Shown: positions 7,108-15,817, counted from the first letter of the stretch. The stretch is 42,561 nt of DNA from Cryobacterium sp. (GCA_019639015.1 JAHBSS010000012.1:1-42561); one strand, 5' to 3'. Program-made: numbers and translations. The notes: a model not told the origin generated them from the sequence alone.

Positions 7108-8725
7108 GCGCCCTGATCCAGACGGTCGTGTTTGGCGGTAGGCCGTCAGTTAGTTGACCGGATGCTACAAGCACTTCGCCTCTAGGGAGCGAAATGTTCT
7201 TCTTGCCAAAGTTTGCAATAACAATGACTGCGCCATTTTGAAACGCGAGCACCGTTCGGGGATATCCTTCAAGCCAGCGCAATTGCCCTTCGCCTAGACT
7301 TTTCGCTTTTCGAGTTGAAAGAGCCAATCGATAAAGCTCCAAAGTCGAAGTCGGGTCGCCTTCCTGAATCGACCTAGCATAATCAGCCCAAAAACTTGGC
7401 TGCGGTAACCAGCTTTCGGTTGAATTGTTGAATCCGAATGTCTCGCCATCGGGAGTCCACGGGAGCGGGACACGGCAGCCATCGCGGCCGTATCGCTTGT
7501 GTTTCGTTCGCGCCCAAGTTGGGTCTTGCCGAGCGGCATCCGGCAGATCAATATCTTCTGGCAAGCCAAGTTCTTCGCCTTGATACAGATAACTTCCTCC
7601 CGGCAGGCCAAGCATGAGTAACGTCGCAGCTCTCGCGCGTTTGAGTCCGAGTTCGCGATCAGGTTTGACGGGAGACTTCGGGCCAATCCCATCACCTTGC
7701 GGGTAATCTACGTCCATGCCAAATCGTGAAGCGTGGCGAACGACGTCGTGATTTGAAAGTACCCATGTGCTTGGCGATCCCACCTGACCGAACGCAGCAA
7801 TCGAATTGTTGATCACCGATTTGAGCCTTCCAGCTTTCAGCGGCGTACCGAGATAGGCAAAGTTGAACGCTTGCTGCATTTCGTCTGGCCTTACCCAATT
7901 TGCGAGCTTCTTCATTGGTGACACCCAGGCTTCAGCTACAAACAGCTTCTCTCCGGGATACTCGTCAATCAGTTTTCGCCAAGTCCTATAGATTTCGTGC
8001 ACCTCTGGCTGACCCCAAAACGGTGTTGCCGGCATGCCTCTCGGCTTCTTTGGAGGAAAGTAGTCAGGCAGTCCGGCCTTTTTTATCAAGCCATGAGCAA
8101 CGTCTACCCGGAAACCATCAATCTTGCGATCAAGCCAAAACTTCAAGATCTCAATGAATTGTGTCCGAACCCAGTCGTTACGCCAATTCAGGTCTGGTTG
8201 GGACTTATCGAACAAATGCAAATACCATTCGCCCAAAGTTCCATCGGGCCTCGCAACCCTCTCCCAAGCCGAGCCCCCAAACACAGACTCCCAGTTGTTC
8301 GGCGGCTGATTGCCGTGTTTGCCCTTACCCGGGCGGAACAAGTAGCGATCGCGTTCTGGGCTACCTTCTGGAGACGCGAGCGCCTCTTGAAACCACTTGT
8401 GATCGCTTGAAGTGTGATTTGGGACGAGATCGACAATGACTTTCAATTCCAACCGATGCGCCTCCGACACCAACTCATCGAAGTCCGTAAGGGTTCCAAA
8501 TCGGGGATCTACCGCGCAATAGTCGGCAACATCGTACCCCGCGTCGTGCTGAGGCGAGGTGTAGAACGGCGAAAGCCACACGGCATCCACCCCCAACTTT
8601 GCGAGATCTCGAAGCCTTGAACGAATACCGGCTAAATCACCGAGGCCGTCGCCATCAGCATCAGCGAATGACCTTGGGTAAACCTGATAAATAACCGAAG
8701 AACGCCACCATTCACGAGACACCAT
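7100..8725 (-). CDS. GH13 alpha-glucosidase (oligo-1,6-glucosidase type)
   Basis: This 541-aa cytosolic glycoside hydrolase of family 13 cleaves alpha-glucosyl ends of maltose, isomaltose or related oligosaccharides. It opens with WWRSSVIYQVYPRSFADADG, typical of alpha-glucosidases. Conserved region I is DLVPNHTS (about 99-106), the nucleophile is D208 in DGFRVDVAHG, the acid/base is E265 in LFVAEAW, and the transition-state Asp is D327 in VLSNHD. A C-terminal beta domain follows. There is no signal peptide, so the sugar must be imported. The ATG has AGGA 7 nt upstream. Its neighbours handle nitrogen compounds, so it is probably its own unit; the 67-bp gap behind the upstream binding-protein gene contains hairpins. 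Trehalose-related or sucrose activity is possible. Confidence 0.92.
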   Translation of the reverse strand: MVSREWWRSSVIYQVYPRSFADADGDGLGDLAGIRSRLRDLAKLGVDAVWLSPFYTSPQHDAGYDVADYCAVDPRFGTLTDFDELVSEAHRLELKVIVDLVPNHTSSDHKWFQEALASPEGSPERDRYLFRPGKGKHGNQPPNNWESVFGGSAWERVARPDGTLGEWYLHLFDKSQPDLNWRNDWVRTQFIEILKFWLDRKIDGFRVDVAHGLIKKAGLPDYFPPKKPRGMPATPFWGQPEVHEIYRTWRKLIDEYPGEKLFVAEAWVSPMKKLANWVRPDEMQQAFNFAYLGTPLKAGRLKSVINNSIAAFGQVGSPSTWVLSNHDVVRHASRFGMDVDYPQGDGIGPKSPVKPDRELGLKRARAATLLMLGLPGGSYLYQGEELGLPEDIDLPDAARQDPTWARTKHKRYGRDGCRVPLPWTPDGETFGFNNSTESWLPQPSFWADYARSIQEGDPTSTLELYRLALSTRKAKSLGEGQLRWLEGYPRTVLAFQNGAVIVIANFGKKNISLPRGEVLVASGQLTDGLPPNTTVWIRAPK

Positions 8726-8772
8726 GGCTTGATCCTAAGTGTGATTTCCTCAAGCTCGCCGAATCGAGCGTG

Positions 8773-8792
8773 CAAAGTACCTCAGTGCTTTG
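8773..8792 (-). terminator. Hairpin immediately after the second PotD-like gene
   Basis: CAAAGTAC, CTCA loop, GTGCTTTG: an 8-bp stem with one wobble pair that starts at the base after the stop codon at 8793. A smaller GCTCG/CGAGC hairpin follows at 8754-8769. No U tract is present, so factor-dependent termination or 3'-end protection is more likely than intrinsic termination. Confidence 0.35.
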
Positions 8793-9998
8793 TCAGGACG
8801 ATGCCGCGAGCAGGATCGATTGGAATTGTGCCGTGAAACGTTGCTCTTCGTCAGGAGTCAATTGACGGAACATCTTGACTGTTTTCATGACAGCATCGGT
8901 CGGGAATATCGTGACGTTCCGGGAGACCTCCGAAGGAAGTGTTGAGAGTTGGTTCGAACGAATTGTGACCGGTGAAATGAAACCAGTTGTCGCAGCGACT
9001 TGAACCGCGACATCTTGCCTGTAGTAGTAGTTGATGAACCTCGCGGCATTTGCAGCGTGAGTTGAACCAATCGGAACTACAGCGACATCAGCCCAAAGCA
9101 CGCCACCCTTGTCTGGAATCCCAAATCCCCACTTTTCCTTGCCAGCTTGCTGGTTTAGATCCTGGATGTCTCCAGCACGAGCGATAGATGCAATCGTGGA
9201 CACTTTCACCAAATCGTCTTTGTATTTGTCACCCTTGATGCTTCGCAGTTGTCCGTTTGTGACGAGAGGCCGTAGAAAATCGACCGCCTCAGAAAACTCT
9301 TTGTCACCCCAATCGCCCGAAGAAATATCCACGCCCCGATCGAGCATGATCAACCCCATTGTTTCCCGCAGTGAGGACATGGCCCCTACTCGGCCGTGCA
9401 AGCTTTCGTCCCACAATTGGGATATGGAAGTGAGCCCATCCGGCAAGTATTCCTTGTTCCATGCGATGCCAGTAATCCCAGCTCGCCATGGCATGGTGCC
9501 CGGCACGAGTGGCCCACCCGAAGAGTTTCTAAACGTCAACGACACATTATTGAAGTTCGAAATTGACTTTGAATCGATTGGTTGGATATAGCCGAGCCTC
9601 GACCATTTCGCAGCCATCCAGTCCGCCAAGACTGCTGCGTCCGCGCCGATGTCTTCGCCCTTTTGGAGTTGCGATCTGACCTCTTGGTAATACAAGTTGT
9701 CATCGTCGACTTGGTTCGTGAACGTAACTTTGATGCCGCTGTCATATGTGAACTTGTCAAGCAACGGGAAATCCTGACCGGAGACGTTGCGATAGGTCTC
9801 TTTGCCGTCAACACGCAGCGACTTTTGAGAAGTAGATTTGTCAGCCGCAGCAGTCGGGCCGCCTGACTTTGAGGAGCAAGCTGCCAGCAACATTGCTGAA
9901 GCGCCGATTGCAGTGCCTTGAAGTAGTCCCCTGCGAGAAAGCGCGTTACTCACCTTTGACATCGAACCGGCTGGCTTGTTCAATTCTGGGACATCCAT
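8793..9998 (-). CDS. Second PotD-like polyamine-type substrate-binding lipoprotein (diverged)
   Basis: This 401-aa exported solute-binding lipoprotein is clearly a paralogue of the potD at 14472-15680 (shared GIAWNK, DDDNxYY, GRVG, INYYY and QFQ.ILL blocks). The frame runs further upstream, but the ATG at 9998 has GGAGGAAG six bases before it and puts a twin-arginine signal SRRGLLQG at residues 21-28 and a lipobox cysteine at C41. Two aromatic positions that contact polyamines in known PotD proteins have changed: the Trp of the first strand is Lys (K66), and the Trp of the PotD motif WNG/WSG is Arg in IARAGD. The later GGVLWAD keeps its Trp and Asp. It probably delivers a different ligand to the same permease. 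No permease or ATPase is directly attached. Confidence 0.88.
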   Translation of the reverse strand: MDVPELNKPAGSMSKVSNALSRRGLLQGTAIGASAMLLAACSSKSGGPTAAADKSTSQKSLRVDGKETYRNVSGQDFPLLDKFTYDSGIKVTFTNQVDDDNLYYQEVRSQLQKGEDIGADAAVLADWMAAKWSRLGYIQPIDSKSISNFNNVSLTFRNSSGGPLVPGTMPWRAGITGIAWNKEYLPDGLTSISQLWDESLHGRVGAMSSLRETMGLIMLDRGVDISSGDWGDKEFSEAVDFLRPLVTNGQLRSIKGDKYKDDLVKVSTIASIARAGDIQDLNQQAGKEKWGFGIPDKGGVLWADVAVVPIGSTHAANAARFINYYYRQDVAVQVAATTGFISPVTIRSNQLSTLPSEVSRNVTIFPTDAVMKTVKMFRQLTPDEEQRFTAQFQSILLAASS

Positions 9999-10080
9999 TT
10001 TCGTCTTCCTCCAGAGCGGCTTCGATTGGGGACATACTGGTCTGTCTGATACTTTCACATTGAGCGTTCGGACTGACTCA

Positions 10081-10110
10081 CCCAAAGGGGTCACATGCGT
10101 ACCCCAAAGG
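10081..10110. repeat. Two direct repeats upstream of the second binding-protein gene
   Basis: CCCAAAGG occurs at 10081-10088 and again at 10103-10110, exactly 22 bp apart, or about two helical turns. The inner parts also form a short GGGGT/ACCCC inverted repeat. They lie in the 174-bp leader between the aminotransferase stop and the lipoprotein start, about 85-110 bp before the ATG. They may bind an activator, but this is weak evidence. Confidence 0.25.
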
Positions 10111-10172
10111 AAGGGCAGACCAACTTGTCTAGTTCCGATATTGAGCTTGGACTTTTCCGTTAAGTCGAGTCT

Positions 10173-11549
10173 TCAAGAAAACAAGCTGGATACTGCTTCG
10201 GCAAATGCTTCGGTGTGGCGTGCTACATCGTCCGAGGTCGTGGTTGGACACATCAATGCCATGTTGTGGAACGGTGTCATTAGAACTCCGCGGTTTAGCG
10301 CATGCAAGTGAAGGAATTGTTGTAGTTCGAAGTCATCGGCTGCCGCGGCTGATGCGCCGTCGCGTGGGGCTACCGCTCGAAAACTGTATTCTGCTCGAGC
10401 CCCAAGTTGAGTCACTTGCCATGGAACATTGAAACGATCGATTGCGGATTGCACGCCAGCCGTCCACTCGGTTGCTCTGGCTTCCATTGATTTGAACGCT
10501 GCGGGGGTAAGTACAAGACTCAGAGTCGCTCGGATGCCGGCAAGCGATAAAGCATTGCCAGCCAAGGTGCCACCGACACCGCCAACATCTATGTCTTCAA
10601 GGTGAATTGAGTCCCTCACGCGCTTCGCGAAAGATTCAGTCATGCCGAAAGCCGCAGCTGGTACTCCGCCACCGATACTCTTGCCAATAACCACCACGTC
10701 TGGTTCGAGTCCAAGAGTCTTGGTCATTCCTCCCGGTCCAGCGCAAAACGTATGTGTTTCGTCGATTATGAGTATCGTTTCGTATTTTGAGCACAACTCA
10801 CGGACGCCGTCGTGGTAACCGTCTTCGGGCAATACAATCCCGATATTTGTCAGTGCAGGCTCGATTAGTAGCGCAGCGACATCCCTTTTTGAGAGCACTT
10901 GTTCGAGTTGAGCCAAATCGTTGAATGCCACAACTTCGGTCGTTTCCGACAAGGGAACCGGAGCGCCAATGTTTCCGCGCCTTGAAACAACCTTGCCGTC
11001 TTCGTCAAGTGTTGCGAACGTTTCATCGACAGTTCCGTGGTAACAGTAGTCATGTACCGCAATCTTTGGTCGCCCGGTAACCTGGCGGGCGTACCTGATC
11101 GCACTCCGATTTGCATCAGTTGCAGACAACGTAAACTGCCAGCTATTTAATCCGAAACGCTCTTCCAGCAGTCGAGCAGCTTCAGCCGATTCGGACGTTG
11201 GCAACATGAATGTCGAGCCTTTTTCGATTTGCCTTGTTAGAGCTTCGACCGAAGCAAATGGCGCATGCCCGGCCATAGCTCCTGTGTCGCCAAGGCAAAA
11301 GTCAACATGCTCTATCCCATCAACGTCGGTAAATCTGGACCCGAGCGCGCTTTCCACGAATACCGGCCACGGCCCGGGCCACTTGGCCATCCAAAGCATG
11401 GGAACACCATCGGGCATGAGTCGAGAAGCCTCAAGCCAGAGCGATTGCGATTTTGGTCGCTCAATACGGAACCTTTCAACTTCGTCATTCCAGAGCGAAG
11501 CCAACCGTTCTCGGTCCTGATACCGGGCGTTTGCCTCGTGGTCGTGCAT
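10173..11549 (-). CDS. Class III PLP aminotransferase of the polyamine transport operon
   Basis: This 458-aa PLP-dependent aminotransferase is closer to the glutamate-1-semialdehyde-aminomutase-like branch than to GabT. It carries SATDANRSAIRYARQVTGR (residues about 142-160) in place of the usual GSEA loop, YCYHGTVDET, the PLP aspartate in ILIIDETHTF and the lysine in VVVIGKSIGGGVPA. It is not HemL, which would have a DEVMTGF motif and sit in a heme context. It is the last gene of the potD-potA-potB-potC unit and starts 4 bp after the potC stop. The likely substrate is therefore the imported polyamine or a product of it, with pyruvate or 2-oxoglutarate as acceptor; this is inference from position. 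The ATG has only a weak ribosome site, which fits coupling to potC. Confidence 0.85.
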   Translation of the reverse strand: MHDHEANARYQDRERLASLWNDEVERFRIERPKSQSLWLEASRLMPDGVPMLWMAKWPGPWPVFVESALGSRFTDVDGIEHVDFCLGDTGAMAGHAPFASVEALTRQIEKGSTFMLPTSESAEAARLLEERFGLNSWQFTLSATDANRSAIRYARQVTGRPKIAVHDYCYHGTVDETFATLDEDGKVVSRRGNIGAPVPLSETTEVVAFNDLAQLEQVLSKRDVAALLIEPALTNIGIVLPEDGYHDGVRELCSKYETILIIDETHTFCAGPGGMTKTLGLEPDVVVIGKSIGGGVPAAAFGMTESFAKRVRDSIHLEDIDVGGVGGTLAGNALSLAGIRATLSLVLTPAAFKSMEARATEWTAGVQSAIDRFNVPWQVTQLGARAEYSFRAVAPRDGASAAAADDFELQQFLHLHALNRGVLMTPFHNMALMCPTTTSDDVARHTEAFAEAVSSLFS

Positions 11550-11553
11550 GTTT

Positions 11554-12360
11554 TTAGGAAACTTTCTCCAGCCGCTTTCTTCTAATCGCCGATGAGACTT
11601 GAGAAATTAGCACAAGGATGATCGCCAAGAAAAACACCGCGGATGCAATCACATTTGCTTCGGCTGGAATTCCTCTAGCTGCTGACACATACACATACTT
11701 CGGGAACGTGTTGGTTGTTCCAGAGTTGAAGTAAGTAATGATGAAATCGTCGAAGCTCAATGCGAATGAAAGCAGGGCGGCCGCGATAATTCCAGGTAGC
11801 AAGAGCGGGAATGTAATCCGCCAGAACACCTGGTTGGGTGAACCATAAAGGTCCCTCCCCGCTTCTTCAAGGGCTGGATCGAGAGTTGAAACCCGAGCCT
11901 TTACTGTCACAACGACAAAGCTCACGCAAAACATTGTGTGGGCGATGATGATTGTGACCATTCCCTTGTCAACCCCAGCAGTCAAGAACTCTGAGGCCAA
12001 ACCAGCTCCGAGAACAACTTCCGGCGTTGCCATTGGCAAGAACAAGAGCAAGCTAATTGCCGAACGGAACCGGAAACGATACCGGACTAGAGCAATCGCA
12101 ATCATGGTTCCGAGGATGGTCGCACAGACCGTTGCGGTAACCCCAATGATCAAGCTGTTTCCAAATGCCTCGCACACTTCTTGCTGGTTACAAACGTCAA
12201 GCCACTTGTTGAATGTGAAGCCTCGCCAGACAATATTTGTCTTCAACGAGTCGTTGAACGAAAAAATGAAAGTGTAGGCAATCGGAATCATCAAGAACGT
12301 CAGCGCAATGATTGCGTAAAGCGGAAGCGCCCACTTTCCAAACCCAAGCTTTGAGATCAC
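11554..12360 (-). CDS. potC: Spermidine/putrescine ABC transporter permease PotC
   Basis: This is a 268-aa inner permease with about six membrane segments beginning at residues 12-34. The cytoplasmic EAA loop that docks on PotA is EEAGRDLYGSPNQVFW, followed by RITFPLLLPGIIAA, near residues 160-190. The start is a GTG whose first bases overlap the potB stop as GTGA, so translation is coupled. A cytoplasmic tail rich in Arg/Lys (RRKRLEK) follows the final helix. With PotB it forms the heterodimeric channel of a type I ABC importer for polyamines. Family assignment is firm; the exact substrate rests on the PotD partner. Confidence 0.92.
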   Translation of the reverse strand: MISKLGFGKWALPLYAIIALTFLMIPIAYTFIFSFNDSLKTNIVWRGFTFNKWLDVCNQQEVCEAFGNSLIIGVTATVCATILGTMIAIALVRYRFRFRSAISLLLFLPMATPEVVLGAGLASEFLTAGVDKGMVTIIIAHTMFCVSFVVVTVKARVSTLDPALEEAGRDLYGSPNQVFWRITFPLLLPGIIAAALLSFALSFDDFIITYFNSGTTNTFPKYVYVSAARGIPAEANVIASAVFFLAIILVLISQVSSAIRRKRLEKVS

Positions 12361-13268
12361 AGCAGATCCTCCGTTCCACTGCGCTTTACATACGCCGTTA
12401 CCATGACCAAAATCACTGCCATAAGGATGATCGACAAAGCCGCGGCTGCCGGATAGTTCAAGGTGACCAAGAAGTTACTCTCGATCACGTTACCTATCAT
12501 GGCTGTGCCACTACCACCGAGGAAGTTTCTGCTCGCATTGATGTAGTCACCAGCAGCTGGAATAAACGTGAGCAACACTCCTGAGACGATTCCGGACATT
12601 GAGAGCGGAATCGTCACTCTGAAGAATGTCTTTGCAGGATTGGCGTAAAGATCGCCACCTGCCTCAAGCAACCGAGTATCCAATCGCTCGAGTGTTGAGT
12701 ACAACGGCAATGTCATGAACGGGATGAAGTTGTAGGTCAAACCGAAAATAACTGACGCCGCTGTCCCCGTAAAGTGAGCATCCGGAGCCATCAACGACAA
12801 CGCTTTGAGGCCCGAAATCACAAATCCTTCATCGGAAAGTATCGACTTCCAAGCGAGAGTCCGAAGCAAGAAGCTAATGAAGAACGGTGCAATCACGAGT
12901 ACCAGAAGCAGGTTCTGCACGAGTGGCCAGCGCCGAGCCTTTACACCAATGAAGTAGGCAAGCGGATAGCTAAACAGCAACGCAAATATAGTCGCGAGGA
13001 TTGCGTAAATGAAGGATCGCAAAATGTGCTCTCCGTATGTACCAATCACATCCGCATAGTTTTCCCAACGGAAGGCGGTCTGATATTCACCGATGTCACC
13101 ATTTGGAATGGGTTCCTGAAGGGACGTAAGTACCAAAGAAATGAGCGGCACCAGGAAGAACAACATGAGGTAGAGGATGCCCGGCAACAGCAAGAGCAAA
13201 GCAATTCTGCTCTTCCGCCTTGGACCCTGTTCCCTCGCTACACCGGTTGCAAATGCGCCGAAGGCCAT
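12357..13268 (-). CDS. potB: Spermidine/putrescine ABC transporter permease PotB
   Basis: This is a 303-aa permease subunit with an N-terminal cytoplasmic stretch of about 20 residues, then six predicted membrane segments (first at LLLLLPGILYLMLFFLVPL). The EAA loop reads EAGGDLYANPAKTFF, then RVTIPLSMSGIVSG, near residues 200-228. It begins 2 bp after the potA stop and ends overlapping the potC start by 4 bp, so it belongs to the potDABC operon. The long periplasmic loop between segments 1 and 2 is typical of PotB. Confidence 0.92.
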   Translation of the reverse strand: MAFGAFATGVAREQGPRRKSRIALLLLLPGILYLMLFFLVPLISLVLTSLQEPIPNGDIGEYQTAFRWENYADVIGTYGEHILRSFIYAILATIFALLFSYPLAYFIGVKARRWPLVQNLLLVLVIAPFFISFLLRTLAWKSILSDEGFVISGLKALSLMAPDAHFTGTAASVIFGLTYNFIPFMTLPLYSTLERLDTRLLEAGGDLYANPAKTFFRVTIPLSMSGIVSGVLLTFIPAAGDYINASRNFLGGSGTAMIGNVIESNFLVTLNYPAAAALSIILMAVILVMVTAYVKRSGTEDLL

Positions 13269-13270
13269 GC

Positions 13271-14470
13271 TCAGGCCTCCTCTAGCTCCGACATAAGCGC
13301 TTGCTTTTTCTGAAGCGCAATCGTCGCAGTGTCCGTATCAGCAGAAAACTTCGGGCTCGCGGCAGGCTCGTCTGCCAATCCAAAACCGTGTTCTACATCC
13401 CAACTGACCCAAACCTCTGAACCCTCGTGAGCAAGTGGCCCAGAACTCATGTTCTGTTGGAATACCGTGACTTTGCCAATTCCTGGAATTGTCAGTATGT
13501 ATTGGGTACTAACTCCACTGAAAGAAACATCAATGATGCGACCCGGCCCGAGAACGTTGACACTCGAGTCAACTTTCGGAGCCTTCAAAAGCAAATGTAG
13601 CTTTTCCGGTCGGACACCGACCGTGACCTCTCCAGTGTGACGTTGTGCACGTTTCGACGGAACAATGATCTTGACGCCCTCAATATCCACCGTAATTGCC
13701 GAACTAGTCGTCCCAGTTACCTTGCCGGTAAACAAGTTCGACTGCCCCAAGAAGTTGGCTACAAATGCGGTCCTCGGCAATTCATATAGTTCTTGAGGTG
13801 CACCTAATTGCTCGATTTCGCCCTTGTTCATGACGGCCACTGTGTCGGCCATCGTCATGGCTTCTTCTTGATCGTGGGTTACGTGAACGAAAGTTAGACC
13901 GACTTCTTCTTGAATGGATTTGAGCTCGAGCTGCATTTGTCGACGCAACTTCAAGTCGAGCGCTCCAAGTGGCTCGTCGAGTAGCAAAAGCGCCGGGCGG
14001 TTAACTACCGCTCGAGCTAGTGCTACGCGCTGTTGCTGACCACCAGAAAGTTGTTGCGGCTTGCGAGTGGCAAGGTGATCAAGTTCAACGAGGCGCAATG
14101 CTTCATGCGCTTTCCCTAGCGGGTCTGCAATGTGACGACGACGTAAACCGAACGCGACATTTTCAAGCACCGTCATGTGCGGGAACAACGCATAGCTCTG
14201 GAATACCGTATTGACTGGTCGCTGATAGGGCTTCAGTTTCGTGACGTCTTTGCCACCAATCAAAACGCGGCCTTCTGTTGGGTCTTCCAACCCTGCAACG
14301 AGCCGCAGGGTCGTTGTCTTGCCGCAGCCGGATGGGCCGAGCAATGCAAAGAACGACCCTGCGGGAATCGTCAGGTCGAGGTGCTCAATTGCAGTGAAAC
14401 CTGGAAACCTCTTTTGGATACCTACCAGTTCGAGGTCCGCTCCACTTTCGGCAAAGGCGCCCGATGCCAA
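13271..14470 (-). CDS. potA: Spermidine/putrescine ABC transporter ATPase PotA
   Basis: This is a 399-aa ATP-binding subunit energising polyamine import. Walker A is GPSGCGKTTT (about residues 44-53), the Q-loop follows, the signature is LSGGQQQRVALARA, Walker B is LLLLDEPLGALD and the switch His is in HVTHDQEEAM. A C-terminal TOBE regulatory domain occupies about residues 240-350 (TVGVRPEKLHLL). The start is a TTG one base after the potD stop; GGAG lies 6 nt upstream, inside the potD stop region, and no in-frame ATG precedes the family N-terminus. The last 40 residues (AASPKFSADTDTATIAL onwards) are an extra tail of unknown use. Confidence 0.94.
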   Translation of the reverse strand: MASGAFAESGADLELVGIQKRFPGFTAIEHLDLTIPAGSFFALLGPSGCGKTTTLRLVAGLEDPTEGRVLIGGKDVTKLKPYQRPVNTVFQSYALFPHMTVLENVAFGLRRRHIADPLGKAHEALRLVELDHLATRKPQQLSGGQQQRVALARAVVNRPALLLLDEPLGALDLKLRRQMQLELKSIQEEVGLTFVHVTHDQEEAMTMADTVAVMNKGEIEQLGAPQELYELPRTAFVANFLGQSNLFTGKVTGTTSSAITVDIEGVKIIVPSKRAQRHTGEVTVGVRPEKLHLLLKAPKVDSSVNVLGPGRIIDVSFSGVSTQYILTIPGIGKVTVFQQNMSSGPLAHEGSEVWVSWDVEHGFGLADEPAASPKFSADTDTATIALQKKQALMSELEEA

Positions 14471-14471
14471 C

Positions 14472-15680
14472 TCAGGCTCCGAGCAGAATTGCTTGGAACT
14501 GAGTACCGTACTTCTGCTCTTCCGCGGCGGTTAGCGTGCGGAACACGTGAGTATTCTCAAGCGTTGCGTCGCTCGGGAAGATCAGTTGGTTGTTCGCCAA
14601 ATCAGGATCAATTGCCATCATCGCTTCTTTGGTACCGACAACTGGAGGAATGTAGTTCACCCAAGCCGCCACCATCGCCGCAACCTCCGGGTCGTAGTAG
14701 TAGTTGATGAGAGCTTCGGCATTCTTCTTGTGCTCTGAACCAATCGGGATGAGGAAGTTGTCGTTCCAGAGCGTGCCACCCTTGCTCGGAACTGCGAATT
14801 CCCAGTGCTCGCCGTTTTCCGCATTTAGCTGAGTGATGTCGCCTGACCAAACGATTGCGGCGAGAGTGTCGCCGTTCACTAGGTCTTCCTTATAAGAGTT
14901 CCCCTTGATGTTGCGGATCTGTCCATCAGTAACTTGCTTCTGAAGAACGTCGATTGCGGCGGTGAATTCGGCGTCACCCCACTTCTTGTCGATCTGGGTA
15001 CCAAGATCCTGCATTATGCAACCCATGGTGTCGCGCATTTCGGAGAGCACTCCTACGCGACCCTTGAGTGAAGGGTCCCAAAGATCGGACACTGAAGTGA
15101 GTCCACCCGGAATCTGATCCTTGTTCCAGGCAATGCCTGCGAATCCACCTTGCCACGGCACTGACATCTTTCGACCGGGATCGAAATCAACATCTTGCAA
15201 CGCGGGAGTTAGGTTCTTCAGGTTAGGCATCGCTGAGTGGTCAAGCTCTTGCGTGTAACCAAATCGGATCCAACGGGCGACCATCCAGTCCGTCAAGCAA
15301 ACGGTGTCACAGCCAATGTCTTGGCCAAGCTTCAACTGATCCTTGACTTTGCCGTAATAAGTGTCGTTGTCGTCAACCGCTTCAGTGTAGGTGGCCTTGA
15401 TTCCGGTCTGCTTCTCAAAACCCTGAAGCGATGGGTAGTTTCCGTCGTCGTCAACGTCTAGGTACAGGGCCCAGTTATCCCAGCGAACCGTCTTGTCGGT
15501 GTCGGAAATATCTTTAGCGGCTTTTGGTTTTGCTGACCCTCCGGTCGAGCAAGCTGCAAGCGAAAGTGCAGCGGCGCTCACGCCTGCGCCTTTGAGTACG
15601 CTTCGGCGCGAAAGCTGTGCGCGCTGAGCTCTGACTACAAGATCTCTAATGAATGGATCCTCTGGAAGTGGCTTTGCCAT
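14472..15680 (-). CDS. potD: Spermidine/putrescine-binding lipoprotein PotD
   Basis: This is a 402-aa polyamine-binding lipoprotein, first gene of the potDABC-aminotransferase operon. The signal carries a twin-arginine motif LSRRSVLKG (RR at residues 25-26) and a lipobox ending at C44, so it may be folded before Tat export. Ligand-contact positions known from E. coli PotD are present: W70 and Y73 in VRWDNWALYLD, the Trp in AIVWSGDI, and Trp plus Asp in GGTLWNDNFLIP. The ATG is preceded by GAAGGAG about 10 nt upstream. It diverges from ald over 248 bp with strong palindromes, which are candidate control sites. A diverged copy lies at 8793-9998. Confidence 0.94.
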   Translation of the reverse strand: MAKPLPEDPFIRDLVVRAQRAQLSRRSVLKGAGVSAAALSLAACSTGGSAKPKAAKDISDTDKTVRWDNWALYLDVDDDGNYPSLQGFEKQTGIKATYTEAVDDNDTYYGKVKDQLKLGQDIGCDTVCLTDWMVARWIRFGYTQELDHSAMPNLKNLTPALQDVDFDPGRKMSVPWQGGFAGIAWNKDQIPGGLTSVSDLWDPSLKGRVGVLSEMRDTMGCIMQDLGTQIDKKWGDAEFTAAIDVLQKQVTDGQIRNIKGNSYKEDLVNGDTLAAIVWSGDITQLNAENGEHWEFAVPSKGGTLWNDNFLIPIGSEHKKNAEALINYYYDPEVAAMVAAWVNYIPPVVGTKEAMMAIDPDLANNQLIFPSDATLENTHVFRTLTAAEEQKYGTQFQAILLGA

Positions 15681-15766
15681 CTGAATGCAACTCCTTCACA
15701 ACTGGTGCATGTTTACGAATTCTGAAATCCGTGTTGCTAGATACTGTCACACGTTTGGGTGCTATC

Positions 15767-15792
15767 GCATCATTTCGTGACCGAAACGATGC
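15767..15792. promoter_or_regulatory. 26-bp near-perfect palindrome between potD and ald
   Basis: Left arm GCATCATTTCG, spacer TGAC, right arm CGAAACGATGC: 11-bp arms with one mismatch. It lies 87 bp upstream of the potD start and 137 bp upstream of the ald start. No T tract follows on either strand, so it reads as an operator for a dimeric regulator rather than a terminator. The regulator is unknown; Lrp/AsnC proteins control ald in mycobacteria, and one such gene is at 35072. Confidence 0.55.
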
Positions 15793-15817
15793 AATTTATC
15801 GGTAAAGTTCACGAAAT
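15772..15817. promoter_or_regulatory. Second inverted repeat sharing a half-site with the palindrome
   Basis: ATTTCGTGA at 15772-15780 and its exact complement TCACGAAAT at 15809-15817 form 9-bp arms centred on the ald side. The first arm is part of the 26-bp palindrome, so the region holds at least three related half-sites (TTTCGTGA, CGAAACGA, TCACGAAA). This layout suggests cooperative binding of several dimers or DNA looping. Confidence 0.4.

Noticed and set aside
9999-10094. N-terminal extension of the second PotD-like frame
   Set aside because: A strong ribosome site precedes ATG 9998 and the Tat signal is complete from there.
10173-11549. Assignment as glutamate-1-semialdehyde aminomutase (hemL)
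   Set aside because: The motifs SATDAN and DETHTF differ from HemL and the operon context is polyamine transport.
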